The notes: generated by a model from the sequence alone, not told the origin. Shown: positions 33,396 to 42,268, counted from the first letter of the stretch. The stretch: 64,000 nucleotides of DNA from Geodermatophilus obscurus (GCF_900143215.1 NZ_FRDM01000017.1:17391-81390), one strand, 5' to 3'. A program made the numbers and translations.

Positions 33396-34983
33396 GCAGG
33401 TCCTTGCGCAGGATCTTGCCGGCCGCGGACTTCGGCACCGCCTCGATGAACTCGACGATGCGGATCTTCTTGTGCGGCGCCACCTTGGCGGCCATGTACT
33501 CGATGACCGCGTCCTGGGTGAGCGCCGAGCCGGGGGCCCGGACGACGAAGGCCTTGGGCAGCTCCTCGCCGCTCTCCTCGTCCGGAACGCCGATGACGGC
33601 CGCGTCGGCGATCTCCGGGTGGCCGAGGAGTACGGCCTCCAGCTCGGCCGGGGCCACCTGGTAGCCCTTGTACTTGATCAGTTCCTTGACCCGGTCGACG
33701 ACGGTGTAGCAGCCGTTGTCGTCCACGATCGCGACGTCGCCGGTGTGCAGCCAGCCGTCGGCGTCGATCGTGTCGGCCGTCGCCCCGGGGTTGTTCAGGT
33801 AGCCCTTCATGACGTTCGGGCCGCGGACCCACAGCTCGCCGCGGGCGCCCTGGGCGGCGTCCTCACCGGTGGCCGGGTCGACCAGCCGGCACTCGGAGTT
33901 CGGGACGGCGAAGCCCACCGAGCCCTTGGGCACCGAGCCCGGGGCCGCACCCGGCGGCTCCGCGCCGAGGTCGGGAGTGGTGTGCGAGACCGGCGACAGC
34001 TCGGTCATGCCGTAGCCCTGGGCCACCGTGACGCCGCTGTCGGCGCCCTTGCGCAGCCGCTGCTCGGCGGCGAGCGCCAGCTGCTCGTCGAGGGGGGCGG
34101 CACCGGAGAGGACCGAGGTCAGCGACGACAGGTCGTACTGGTCGACCAGCGGGTGCTTGGCCAGCGCCAGCACGATGGGCGGCGCCACGAAGGCGCGGGT
34201 GATCTTCTGGTCCTGGATGGTGCGCAGGAAGTCCTCGAGGTCGAAGCGCGGCAGCGTCACCACCGCGCCGCCCCACGCCAGGCCCTGGTTCATCAGCACG
34301 GTGAGCCCGTAGATGTGGAAGAACGGCAGGACGGCGATGATCCGCTCGTCCTCGCCGAGCTGGATCAGCGGGCGGCACTGCGCCACGTTGGCCACCAGGT
34401 TGCGGTGGGTGAGCATGACGCCCTTGGGCAGCCCGGTGGTGCCACTGGAGTAGGGCAGCGTGACCAGGTCGTTGGCCGGGTCGACGTCGACCTGCACCGA
34501 GGGTGCGTCGGTGGAGAGCAGGTCGACCAGGGAGGCGTGACCCTCGGCGCCGTCCATGACGACGACCTCGCCGACCGGGGACTTCTCGATGGCGGCCTTC
34601 GCCCGGTCGAGGAACGGCGAGACGGTGATGAGGATCTTCGCGCCCGAGTCGCGCAGCTGGAAGGCGATCTCGTCGGGCGTGTACAGCGAGTTGATCGGCG
34701 ACATGACGCAGCCGGCGGCGGCGATGCCGTGGAACACCACCGGGTACCACGGGGTGTTCGGGCAGAACATCGCGACGACGTCGCCCTTGCGCAGACCGCG
34801 GGCGTGCAGGGCGGCCGCGACGCGGTCGACGTAGGCGGCCAGCTGGCCGTGGGTGATGACGTCGCCCTTGAGGCCGTCGATGAGCGCGGGGGCGTCGGGC
34901 TTCTCGCGCCCGGCCGCCAGGACGAACTCGGGGACGGAGACGTCGGGGATCTCGACGTCGGGGTAACGGCTGGCCAGCGCCAC
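33382..34983 (-). CDS. 4-coumarate--CoA ligase-like / acyl-CoA synthetase
   Basis: A 533-residue AMP-forming ligase of the ANL family. The P-loop motif is LPYSSGTTGLPKGVMLTHRN near residue 180. The A5 core is VAQGYGMTELSPVSH. The hinge part is LHTGDVAIVDDNGCYTVVDR with VKELIKYKGYQVAPAELEAV, and the catalytic Lys is in KSAAGKILRKDL. It closely resembles 4-coumarate and medium-chain acyl-CoA ligases and should activate an aryl or fatty acid via acyl-AMP. GTG 34983 is preferred because GAAGGAG lies 8 nt upstream. It leads a ligase-esterase operon. Confidence 0.92.
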   Translation of the reverse strand: MALASRYPDVEIPDVSVPEFVLAAGREKPDAPALIDGLKGDVITHGQLAAYVDRVAAALHARGLRKGDVVAMFCPNTPWYPVVFHGIAAAGCVMSPINSLYTPDEIAFQLRDSGAKILITVSPFLDRAKAAIEKSPVGEVVVMDGAEGHASLVDLLSTDAPSVQVDVDPANDLVTLPYSSGTTGLPKGVMLTHRNLVANVAQCRPLIQLGEDERIIAVLPFFHIYGLTVLMNQGLAWGGAVVTLPRFDLEDFLRTIQDQKITRAFVAPPIVLALAKHPLVDQYDLSSLTSVLSGAAPLDEQLALAAEQRLRKGADSGVTVAQGYGMTELSPVSHTTPDLGAEPPGAAPGSVPKGSVGFAVPNSECRLVDPATGEDAAQGARGELWVRGPNVMKGYLNNPGATADTIDADGWLHTGDVAIVDDNGCYTVVDRVKELIKYKGYQVAPAELEAVLLGHPEIADAAVIGVPDEESGEELPKAFVVRAPGSALTQDAVIEYMAAKVAPHKKIRIVEFIEAVPKSAAGKILRKDLRAAG

Positions 34984-35079
34984 GGGTGCAGCTCCTTCGC
35001 ACATCGGTGTGGCGCCAGTCTCACATCTCCCGTGGTCCGGGCCACAAGGGGGTTACCGGCGAGTACTCCGGTCGGGTGG

Positions 35080-35505
35080 TCAGCGCGGCCAGAGCACCGA
35101 CTGGGTGCAGCGGAACAGCGCGACGGTCTTGCCGGAGCCCGCCGCGGTCACCACGGCGTCCCACACCTGCGTCGTCCGGCCGGCGTGCGCGTTGGTGGCC
35201 ACGGTCGTGACCCGGCCCTCGCGCAGCGTGCCGAGGAAGTTGCTCTTCAGCTCGATGGTGGTGAAGCCGCTCGACCCCTCCGGCAGCAGCGCCCGGGTGG
35301 CCAGCCCGCAGGCGGTGTCGGCCAGCCCGATGACGGTCGCGGCGTGCAGGTAGCCGTTGGGCGCCAGCAACTCCGGGCGGACGTCGAGCGCGGCCTCCAG
35401 CCGGCCGGGCTCGTGGGCGGTGATCGTCAGCCCGAGCAGGCCCGGCAGGGTGCCCGGCAGCAGCGCGTTGAGCTCGTCGGCGGTGTGGAACCCGGTGGCG
35501 GCCAT
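35080..35505 (-). CDS. PaaI-family hotdog thioesterase
   Basis: A 141-residue hotdog-fold thioesterase: LGLTITAHEPGRLEAALDVR, LLAPNGYLHAATVIGLADTA with the catalytic-helix region Asp/Thr, then FTTIELKSNFLGTLREGRVT. It hydrolyses acyl- or aryl-CoA thioesters and may partner the nearby CoA ligase as a detoxifying pair. It lies 97 bp upstream of the ligase in the same direction. The gap holds the ligase promoter region, and no terminator is evident. Confidence 0.9.
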   Translation of the reverse strand: MAATGFHTADELNALLPGTLPGLLGLTITAHEPGRLEAALDVRPELLAPNGYLHAATVIGLADTACGLATRALLPEGSSGFTTIELKSNFLGTLREGRVTTVATNAHAGRTTQVWDAVVTAAGSGKTVALFRCTQSVLWPR

Positions 35506-35552
35506 GAGCAGGAAGGTAGCGGCGGGTCGCGGTGCTCCTCAGCCCCGGGCGG

Positions 35553-35667
35553 GACGGCAGGTGGCCGCGGTCTGCGGGGAGACGCCCTGCGAGGCGGCGC
35601 GAGGAGTGGGGACCGGAGGCTCCCGCGATCGAGTGCCGGGAAGGGCTCGACGGCAGGTGGCCGCGGT
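35553..35667. repeat. Direct repeat pair in the gap between thioesterase and DHPS-like genes
   Basis: GACGGCAGGTGGCCGCGGT occurs at 35553-35571 and again at 35649-35667, 96 bp apart. The spacer carries GGCGGCGCGAGGAG and other GC-rich sequence. Nothing else is visible in 35506-35691. Confidence 0.6.
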
Positions 35668-35691
35668 GTCGGCCGGTGGGCCGACGATGTG

Positions 35692-36552
35692 TCAGGCCAG
35701 GCCGCGGGTGGTGCGCGCGGGCGGCCGGTCGCCCCGGATGGCGGCCACCATGTCCAGGGTCTGCCGGGTCGCCGCGACGTCGTGCGCGCGGAACACGGTC
35801 GCCCCGAGCCAGGCGCTGACCGCCGTCGCCGCCAGGGTGCCGGTCAGCCGCTGCTCCAGCGGGACGTCGAGGGTTTCGCCGACGAAGTCCTTGTTCGACA
35901 GCGCCACCAGCACCGGCCAGCCGGTCGCGACCAGCTCGTCGAGCCGCCGGGTGGCCTCCAGCGAGTGCCGGGTGTTCTTGCCGAAGTCGTGCCCCGGGTC
36001 GACCAGCACCCGGTCGCGGTCCACACCCGCGGCGACGGCGGCCTCCGCGAGCGCCGTCGTCCGGGCCACCACGTCGGCCACGACGTCGTCGTAGGCGACC
36101 CGGTGCGGACGGGTGCGCGGCGGCAGCCCGCCGGCGTGCGTGCAGACGATCCCGGCGCCGCACTCGGCCGCCACCGCAGCGAGCTCCGGCTCGACGCCGC
36201 CCCACGCGTCGTTGACGACGTCGGCGCCGGCGGCCAGCGCCTCCCGCGCCACCTCCGCCCGCCAGGTGTCGATCGAGATCGGCAGCGCCGGGTGCGCGGC
36301 GCGGACGGCGGCGACCAGGTCGACGGTGCGGCGGACCTCCTCCGCGGGGGACACCTCCTCGCCGGGCGCGGCCTTGACCCCGCCGACGTCGACCACGTCC
36401 GCGCCCTCGGCGACCACCCGGTCCACGCGCTCGACGGCGGCGGCCAGCTCGTAGGTCACGCCGCGGTCGTAGAAGGAGTCCGGGGTGCGGTTGACGATGG
36501 CCATGACCACCAACCGGCCGGGCGGCACGGACAGGGCACCGAGCCGCAGCAA
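35692..36552 (-). CDS. Dihydropteroate synthase-like protein (FolP2-type)
   Basis: A 286-residue TIM-barrel protein of the DHPS family: VMAIVNRTPDSFYDRGVTYE at the start, then ADVVDVGGVKAAPGEEVSPA, LPISIDTWRAEVAREALAAG and VNDAWGG. The end has VLVDPGHDFGKNTRHSLEAT, VLVALSNKDFVGETLD and TVFRAHDVAATRQTLDMVAA. In canonical DHPS the last loop is ...R-V-H-D-V. The second pterin loop SNKDFVGE differs from the usual S-R-K motif and is typical of FolP2 paralogs whose folate role is doubtful. TTG 36552 follows GAGGGGAGCGG; GTG 36528 is an alternative start. Confidence 0.82.
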   Translation of the reverse strand: MLRLGALSVPPGRLVVMAIVNRTPDSFYDRGVTYELAAAVERVDRVVAEGADVVDVGGVKAAPGEEVSPAEEVRRTVDLVAAVRAAHPALPISIDTWRAEVAREALAAGADVVNDAWGGVEPELAAVAAECGAGIVCTHAGGLPPRTRPHRVAYDDVVADVVARTTALAEAAVAAGVDRDRVLVDPGHDFGKNTRHSLEATRRLDELVATGWPVLVALSNKDFVGETLDVPLEQRLTGTLAATAVSAWLGATVFRAHDVAATRQTLDMVAAIRGDRPPARTTRGLA

Positions 36553-36624
36553 CCCCGCTCCCCTCGCCGTCGTGCTGTGTGGTGGAGTCAGCAAACCAGA
36601 CCCGCGGATCAGGAGGAGAGGCTC

Positions 36625-37086
36625 ATGGCGCAGACCACGGTCGAGGGCGTCGAGGGCGTGCTGGCGAAGGTGGGCCAGCACCTCGGGCACAGCGACTGGG
36701 TGGAGATCACCCAGGAACAGGTGGACATGTTCGCCGAGGCCACCCACGACCACCAGTGGATCCACGTCGACGTCGAGCGGGCGAAGAGGGAGAGCCCCTT
36801 CGGTGGCCCCATCGCCCACGGCTACCTGACGTTGTCGCTGGTGTCGGCCCTGTCCGGGCAGATCATCGAGGCGACGGGCTTCCGGATGGGCGTCAACTAC
36901 GGCGCCGACAAGATCCGGTTCATGTCACCGGTGCCGGTCGGCGCCCGCGTCCGCGCCTCCGCGACCCTCGACGAGGCCAAGCAGTTCGAGGGCGGCGTGC
37001 AGATGAACCTGGGCATCACGATGGAGATCGAGGACCAGAGCAAGCCGGCGATGGTCGCCTCGATCCTCTTCCGCCGCTACCTCTGA
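36625..37086 (+). CDS. MaoC-family (R)-enoyl-CoA hydratase-like protein
   Basis: A 153-residue single-hotdog dehydratase. ITQEQVDMFAEATHDHQWIH carries the hydratase Asp/His pair. FGGPIAHGYLTLSLVSAL is the second conserved block, and FMSPVPVGARVRASATLDEA the third. It is close to the Rv0130/HtdZ type that hydrates (R)-specific enoyl-CoA. ATG 36625 has AGGAGGAGA 5 nt upstream. It is divergent from the DHPS-like gene across a 72-bp gap and stands alone, followed by two hairpins. Confidence 0.9.
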   Translation: MAQTTVEGVEGVLAKVGQHLGHSDWVEITQEQVDMFAEATHDHQWIHVDVERAKRESPFGGPIAHGYLTLSLVSALSGQIIEATGFRMGVNYGADKIRFMSPVPVGARVRASATLDEAKQFEGGVQMNLGITMEIEDQSKPAMVASILFRRYL

Positions 37087-37127
37087 GGAAGGTCCGGGAC
37101 GGGGCCGACGGCGGCCCCTCGAGGGTT

Positions 37128-37203
37128 GGTGGGACGACGCGTGCGGCGCCGTCCCACCGACCCCGGGGGTGGGCCCTGCCGCGGCTCAGCCGTGGTAGGG
37201 CCC
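37128..37203 (+). terminator. Tandem hairpins after the MaoC gene
   Basis: GGTGGGACG (37128-37136) pairs with CGTCCCACC (37150-37158). A second stem GGGCCCTGCC (from 37171) pairs with TAGGGCCC (37196-37203). The remaining 37204-37388 has a TACGCT box near 37216 that could serve the MFS gene; no regulator gene or other feature is visible in this 302-bp gap. Confidence 0.6.
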
Positions 37204-37388
37204 TGCACCGGGGACTACGCTCTCCGCCACGGCCAGCCCCGACCGTCCCACGATCCGTACCGGAGGACCCCGCGGGAGGCCGACCTCGGGTCGGACCCGG
37301 GTGACCTGCCGGCACCCAGGGTGACCAGGCACCGCCAGGGCCGCGCTCCCGAAGGCAGGTCGCCTGATCGGAGAAGTGGGTCAGGACC

Positions 37389-38738
37389 ATGTCGACAGAC
37401 CCGGCGTCCGACATCGCCGGCCCCGGTCGGTCCGGCGGCAGCGACCGGAGTGGGGTGCGGGTCGGCAGGAGGCCGAAGGGCAAGGTCCGCTGGGTCGTCG
37501 TGGCGCTGCTCTTCATCGGCACGTCGATCGTCTACATCGACCGGGCGAACCTGAGTGCTGCGGCTCCTGACATCCAGGAGGAGTTCGGTCTCAGCAGCAC
37601 TGAACTCGGCGTGCTCCTCTCGGGGTTCTTCTGGACCTATGCGGTGTTCCAGCTGATCTCCGGGTGGTTCGTCGACAGGGTCGGTGTCCGCATCGCCTAC
37701 ACCGCGGCAGCGCTGGCGTGGTCGGTGTTCACCGCGATGACGGCACTGGGCCGTGGATTCGCCTCGCTCCTCGGCCTGCGACTGCTCCTCGGCATCGGCG
37801 AGTCCCCGGCATACCCGTGCAACGCCAAGGCCGTCCGTGAGTGGATGCCCAAGCAGGAACGCGGGCTCGCCACCGGGGTCTACGACAGCGGTTCACGTGT
37901 CGGCACCGCGCTCTCCCTGCCCATCGTCGTCCTGCTCATCGCGCTCGTCGGCTGGCGCGGCTCCTTCGTCGTGACGGGACTGCTCGGCATCGTCTGGGCG
38001 GCGGTGTGGTGGTGGTTCTACCGAAAGCCGCACGAGCACGGGCGGGTGTCCGCGGAGGAACTGGCGTACATCGAAGCGGGCCAGGAGGCAGTGCAGGAGG
38101 ATCCCCACGCGAAGACGCAGATCCGGTGGATCGACCTGCTCAAGCACCGAGCCGTCTGGGGCATGGTCTTCGGCAACTTCTGCATCGCCTTCGTCATCTA
38201 CTGGTTCGTCACCTGGTTCCCGACCTACCTCGTCCAGGGCCGCGGGTTCGACCTGCCCTCGCTCGGCCTGTTCGGCGCGATACCCGCCCTGGTGGCGGTG
38301 CCCACCGGCTGGCTCGGCGGACTGACCGCCGATGCGCTGATCCGCCGCGGGTGGAGCGTCACCCGGGCCCGCAAGACCCTCATCATCGGGGGCCTCGTGC
38401 TCTCCAGCTGCATCGTGCTGTCACTGGCCACGGACAGCGCCGGGGTGGCCATCGCCCTCCTCTCCGTGTCCTACGGATCGCTCACCTTCGCGAACGCCAG
38501 CGTGTGGCTCCTGCCTGGTGAGCTCGCCCCGTCGACGAACCACGTCGCCTCGATGGCCGGGATCATGAACTTCGCCGGCAGTGCCGCGGGGATCGCGACG
38601 TCGATCGTCACCGGCGCGCTCCTCGACCTCACCGGCGGATCGTTCGTCGCGCCTCTCCTGCTGGCCGGAGCGTTCATCCTCGGCGGGATCGTGGCCTACG
38701 GCCTGGTGATCCGACGCGTGGAGCCGATCGCCGCATGA
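37389..38738 (+). CDS. MFS transporter, anion:cation symporter family (sugar-acid type)
   Basis: A 449-residue 12-helix transporter of the ACS family (ExuT/GudP/DgoT-like). It has VVVALLFIGTSIVYIDRANL with the family's Tyr-Ile-Asp-Arg-x-Asn signature in helix 1. The A-motif region is SGWFVDRVGVRIAYTAAALA, and GIGESPAYPCNAKAVREWMP is also diagnostic. These carriers import hexuronates, galactonate and related acids with protons. The first 40 residues are a Ser/Gly-rich cytosolic tail. It is followed after 29 bp by a GH51 gene, so uptake and intracellular cleavage of an arabinose-containing compound is likely. Confidence 0.9.
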   Translation: MSTDPASDIAGPGRSGGSDRSGVRVGRRPKGKVRWVVVALLFIGTSIVYIDRANLSAAAPDIQEEFGLSSTELGVLLSGFFWTYAVFQLISGWFVDRVGVRIAYTAAALAWSVFTAMTALGRGFASLLGLRLLLGIGESPAYPCNAKAVREWMPKQERGLATGVYDSGSRVGTALSLPIVVLLIALVGWRGSFVVTGLLGIVWAAVWWWFYRKPHEHGRVSAEELAYIEAGQEAVQEDPHAKTQIRWIDLLKHRAVWGMVFGNFCIAFVIYWFVTWFPTYLVQGRGFDLPSLGLFGAIPALVAVPTGWLGGLTADALIRRGWSVTRARKTLIIGGLVLSSCIVLSLATDSAGVAIALLSVSYGSLTFANASVWLLPGELAPSTNHVASMAGIMNFAGSAAGIATSIVTGALLDLTGGSFVAPLLLAGAFILGGIVAYGLVIRRVEPIAA

Positions 38739-38767
38739 GCTGACCCGCACTCCCGGGAAGGAGCCAC

Positions 38768-40270
38768 ATGTCCAGTGTCCGGCTGACGGTCCACGACGCG
38801 TTCGCGCTGGGTTCGATCGATCGGCGGCTGTTGGGCGGCTTCCTCGAGCACATGGGGCGTGCCGTCTACACGGGGATCTACGAACCCGGTCACCCCACAG
38901 CCGACGAGGACGGGTTCCGCGAGGACGTCCTCGGACTGGTCCGGGAGCTGGGCCCGACGATCGTCCGCTATCCGGGCGGGAACTTCGTCTCCGCGTACGA
39001 CTGGGAGGACGGCGTGGGCCCGCTCGAGGAGCGCCCGGTGCGGCTCGACCTGGCCTGGCGCAGTCGGGAGAGCAACCGGTTCGGCCTCAACGAGTTCGCC
39101 GCGTGGTGCAGGAAGGCCGACGTCGACATGATGCTGGCCGTCAACCTGGGCACCCGCGGCGTCGACGCCGCCCGCAACCTGGTCGAGTACTGCAACCACC
39201 CGGGCGGCACGTTCTGGTCGGACCTGCGGAAGCAGCACGGTGCCGCGGAACCGCACGGCGTCAAGGTGTGGTGCCTGGGCAACGAGCAGGACGCGCCGTG
39301 GCAGATCGGGCACAAGACCGCGCACGAGTACGGCCGCGCGGCCTTGGAGGCGGCCAAGGCCATGCGTCGGGTGGATCCCGGGATCGAACTCGCGGCCTGT
39401 GGCAGTTCCAACAGCCGGATGCCGACCTTCGGGAGCTGGGAGGCCACCGTCCTCGAGGAGACCTACGAGGCGGTCGACTACATCACGCTGCACAACTACT
39501 ACGAGGACGTCGAGGGTGACCTGCCCAGCTTCCTGGCGTCGTCGGACTCCATGGACGACTTCATCCGGACGGTGGTCGGCACCTGCGACCACGTCAAGGG
39601 CAAGCTCCACAGCGCCAAGACGATGAACCTGTCCTTCGACGAGTGGAACGTCTGGCACCAGACCGAGTTCCACCGGGGGGACGACACCAGGGTTCCGTGG
39701 CGGGACGCGCCCGAACTGGCTGAGGACGTGTACTCCGTCGCCGAGGCCGTGGTCGTCGGGACGCTGCTCATCTCCCTGCTCAACCACTCGGACCGGGTCC
39801 GGATGGGCTGCCTGGCTCAACTCGTCAACGTGATAGCCCCCATCACCACCGAGCCCGGCGGCACCGCCTGGCGTCAGACGACGTACTTCCCCTTCGCGGA
39901 CGTCACCGCCGGCGCCCGTGGCCGGGCGCTGCGCGTGGAGGTCGACTCGCCCAGACACCCGACCGGCAAGTACGGAGAGGTCGACTCGGTCGTCGCCGCG
40001 GCGACCCACGACGAGGTCAGCGGCGAACTCGTGCTCTTCGTGGCGAACCGCTCGACCGACGTCGCGGTCCCGCTGGAGCTCGAGCTGGCAGGTTCGCTTG
40101 CCGGTCACACGGCACTCCGGCACCGCGTGCTCCAGGACGCCGACCCGGGGGCCACGAACACCGCTCGACAGCCCGATGCGGTGCGTCCCCGTGACGTCCC
40201 GGTGAACGGTCCGATCCGCCTCGAGCCCGTCTCGTGGAACGTGGTGCGCTGCGCCCGGCGCCCCGCCTGA
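38768..40270 (+). CDS. Alpha-L-arabinofuranosidase, GH51
   Basis: A 500-residue GH51 enzyme. The acid/base Glu is in VWCLGNEQDAPWQIGH near residue 174, where relatives usually have NEMDGPWQ. The nucleophile is in NLSFDEWNVWHQTEF near 291. YPGGNFVSAYDWEDGVGP and YITLHNYYE are also family marks. No signal peptide is present, so it acts in the cytosol on imported oligosaccharides, consistent with the co-directional MFS carrier. ATG 38768 has GGGAAGGAG upstream. No transcriptional regulator is near. Confidence 0.93.
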   Translation: MSSVRLTVHDAFALGSIDRRLLGGFLEHMGRAVYTGIYEPGHPTADEDGFREDVLGLVRELGPTIVRYPGGNFVSAYDWEDGVGPLEERPVRLDLAWRSRESNRFGLNEFAAWCRKADVDMMLAVNLGTRGVDAARNLVEYCNHPGGTFWSDLRKQHGAAEPHGVKVWCLGNEQDAPWQIGHKTAHEYGRAALEAAKAMRRVDPGIELAACGSSNSRMPTFGSWEATVLEETYEAVDYITLHNYYEDVEGDLPSFLASSDSMDDFIRTVVGTCDHVKGKLHSAKTMNLSFDEWNVWHQTEFHRGDDTRVPWRDAPELAEDVYSVAEAVVVGTLLISLLNHSDRVRMGCLAQLVNVIAPITTEPGGTAWRQTTYFPFADVTAGARGRALRVEVDSPRHPTGKYGEVDSVVAAATHDEVSGELVLFVANRSTDVAVPLELELAGSLAGHTALRHRVLQDADPGATNTARQPDAVRPRDVPVNGPIRLEPVSWNVVRCARRPA

Positions 40271-40287
40271 CCCCCTCCGCGCTCGGG

Positions 40288-41544
40288 TCAGTCGACCAGG
40301 GCCTGTTTGACCAGCTGGCGCAGGTGGTTGCGGATCGGCAGCGTGCTCGACGGCAGCAGCTGGGTGTAGAAGCCGACGGTCACGTCCTCCACCGGGTCGA
40401 CGTAGAAGGCCGTGGACGCCGCCCCGCCCCAGCTGTAGTCCCCGAGGCTGGACAGCACGCCGTAGCGCACGGGGTCGATGACCGTGGAGAAGCCGAGCCC
40501 GAAGCCCACCCCGCGCAGCGGCGTCTCGGCGAACAGCGGCCGGCCGAAGGTCTCCAGGTCCTGGTTGCCAGGCAGGTGGTTGCGGGTCATGTAGCCGATG
40601 GTGCGGGTGCTCAGCAGCCGGCCGCCGTCGTAGGAGCCACCGCGGCGGAGCAGCTCGGCGAACCGCAGGTAGTCCCCGGCCGTGGAGACCAGCCCGCCGC
40701 CGCCGGAGAGGAAGGCCGGCTTGGCGTGCGCCGCGGCGCCCATCGCGTCGTAGGGGGTGAAGCGGGTCGGCGCACCGCCGGGCTGCCCTGGGACGGCGGC
40801 GTAGAGCCGGGCGAGTGACTCGACGTCGTCCCCCTCACGCAGCCCGAAGGACGTGTCGGTCATGCCGAGCGGACGGAAGATGCGCTGCTCGAAGAACTCG
40901 TCGAGCGGGAGGCCGGAGACCACCTCGACCAGCCGGCCCAGGACGTCGGTGGAGACGCCGTAGTTCCACTCCGACCCGGGCTGGAAGACCAGCGGGATCG
41001 CGGCCCACTGCCGGCAGACCTCCGCGGAGTCGGCGCCGGCGGGGGTGCCCCACTCGTGCCCGGCGGCCCGGTACATCGCGTCGACCGGGTGGGCGTGGTG
41101 GAAGCCGTAGGTCAGCCCCGAGGTGTGCGTGAGCAGGTGGCGCACCCGGATGGGCTCGACCTGCGGCTGGGTCACCGGGCGCAGAGCCGAGCCGGCCACG
41201 TAGACGCGGGTCTCGGCGAACTCGGGCAGCCACTTCGCGATCGGGTCGGAGAGCTCGAAGGCGCCCTCCTCGTACAGCATCATCGCCGCGACCGAGGTGA
41301 CCGGCTTGGTCATCGAGTAGATGCGCCAGCGGGTGTCCCGCTCCACCGGCAGGCCGGCCTCGACGTCGCGGTACCCGGCCGAGCCGACGTGCACCAGGTG
41401 TCCGTGCCGGGCCACGGTCACCAGGTAGCCGGGCAGCTGGCCGTCGTCCACCCAGCGGGCCAGCCGCCGGTCCAGCCGGGCGAGCCGGCCGGCGTCGAAG
41501 CCGACCTCGGCCGGATCGGTGTCCACCTCGGGTGCCGTCGTCAC
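40288..41544 (-). CDS. Serine hydrolase, beta-lactamase (class C/EstB-like) family
   Basis: A 418-residue member of the beta-lactamase/D-Ala-D-Ala carboxypeptidase/esterase group. The S-x-x-K nucleophile is in RIYSMTKPVTSVAAMM near residue 78. The Tyr motif is SEWNYGVSTDVLGRLVEVVS, with Y-G-V-S instead of Y-x-N. The third motif region is YSWGGAASTAFYVDPVEDVT. No signal peptide is visible, so it is a cytosolic esterase rather than a lactamase. The YGVS version is frequent in EstB-like esterases. It is convergent with the GH51 gene. Confidence 0.88.
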   Translation of the reverse strand: MTTAPEVDTDPAEVGFDAGRLARLDRRLARWVDDGQLPGYLVTVARHGHLVHVGSAGYRDVEAGLPVERDTRWRIYSMTKPVTSVAAMMLYEEGAFELSDPIAKWLPEFAETRVYVAGSALRPVTQPQVEPIRVRHLLTHTSGLTYGFHHAHPVDAMYRAAGHEWGTPAGADSAEVCRQWAAIPLVFQPGSEWNYGVSTDVLGRLVEVVSGLPLDEFFEQRIFRPLGMTDTSFGLREGDDVESLARLYAAVPGQPGGAPTRFTPYDAMGAAAHAKPAFLSGGGGLVSTAGDYLRFAELLRRGGSYDGGRLLSTRTIGYMTRNHLPGNQDLETFGRPLFAETPLRGVGFGLGFSTVIDPVRYGVLSSLGDYSWGGAASTAFYVDPVEDVTVGFYTQLLPSSTLPIRNHLRQLVKQALVD

Positions 41545-41668
41545 AGGTCCTCCGTCCCTCGTGCCGTCCGCCGTCGGACGGCGACTGCCCGGGCATCCTG
41601 ACCCACGCGGTCGTGGGCCCGGTCACAGGGGCAGCCGCCGTCCCGACGCGGACGGTGCCGAGGACGCT

Positions 41669-41719
41669 CCCGATCAGACGGGGACGTCGCCGGGGAAGCC
41701 CCCGATCAGACGGGGACGT
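41669..41719. repeat. Tandem duplication of the 3' end of the HU gene
   Basis: CCCGATCAGACGGGGACGT occurs at 41701-41719, covering the last codons and stop of the HU gene, and again at 41669-41687 outside it. The 32-bp step suggests a local tandem duplication of the gene end. Confidence 0.65.
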
Positions 41720-41990
41720 TGCTGGCGGCCTTCTTCAGGTTCGAGCCCGCGGTGACCTTGACGGTGTTGGCGGCGGGGATGTCGATCGACTCGCCCGTCT
41801 GGGGGTTGCGGCCGGTGCGCGCGGAGCGCTGGGTGCGCTCGACGGTCAGCAGGCCGGAGACGGCGACCTTCTCGCCGCGGGTGATGGCGTCGACGAGCTC
41901 GTCCTGGAGCCCGGCGAGCACCGAGTCGACGGTCGAGCTGGGCACGTCGGCCCGCTTGGCGATGGCGGAGACGAGTTCGGCCTTGTTCAC
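41706..41990 (-). CDS. hup: HU-family DNA-binding protein
   Basis: A 94-residue histone-like protein. It starts VNKAELVSAIAKRADVPSST and has the beta-arm region with VERTQRSARTGRNPQTGESI, where the R-x-x-R-N-P-Q-T-G stretch is the DNA-minor-groove arm. It ends soon after the HU fold (VTAGSNLKKAASNVPV), so it is the short form without the Lys/Ala-rich tail of mycobacterial HupB. It bends and compacts DNA. GTG 41990 has GGAAGGAA upstream. Confidence 0.95.
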   Translation of the reverse strand: MNKAELVSAIAKRADVPSSTVDSVLAGLQDELVDAITRGEKVAVSGLLTVERTQRSARTGRNPQTGESIDIPAANTVKVTAGSNLKKAASNVPV

Positions 41991-42205
41991 GGGGTTCCTT
42001 CCGTGTCGGTGACAGAGCGTGCCGGACCGCGCCGGACGGCGGGTCGGACCGCAGGCACGGTGCCATGCCGTACTGACAGCGCGCCACCGAGGGGGGTCGA
42101 ACGGGTCCCGCACGGCGCCGTCGGGCCTCGGCGGCGACCGGTTCCCGTGCGCCCGCTCACGGCTCTCCTGCAGGGTCCCGTCGTCGGCCCCGTCCCGGGT
42201 CCCGC

Positions 42206-42264
42206 TGGCCTCCCTGCAGGGTCCCGCTGCGAGCATGCGAGTGGCGGGGGGCAGGGAGGTCCTT
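42206..42264. repeat. Family 3-like element in the hup/AKR divergent region
   Basis: CCTCCCTGCAGGGTCCCGC, a GCGAGCATGCGAG core and GGCGGGGGGCAGGGAGG form a hairpin. A partial unit (CTCCTGCAGGGTCCCG) lies just upstream at 42164. Unlike other copies it abuts no stop codon. The remainder of 41991-42280 holds the hup promoter region and nothing else I can name. Confidence 0.5.
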
Positions 42265-42268
42265 CCTC

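Noticed and set aside
33196..36624. Nearly 3.4 kb open frame on the plus strand running into the MaoC gene
   Set aside because: Only the last 153 codons (from 36625) are a real protein. The rest is antisense to the esterase, CoA ligase, thioesterase and DHPS-like genes and has the low-complexity composition of a shadow.
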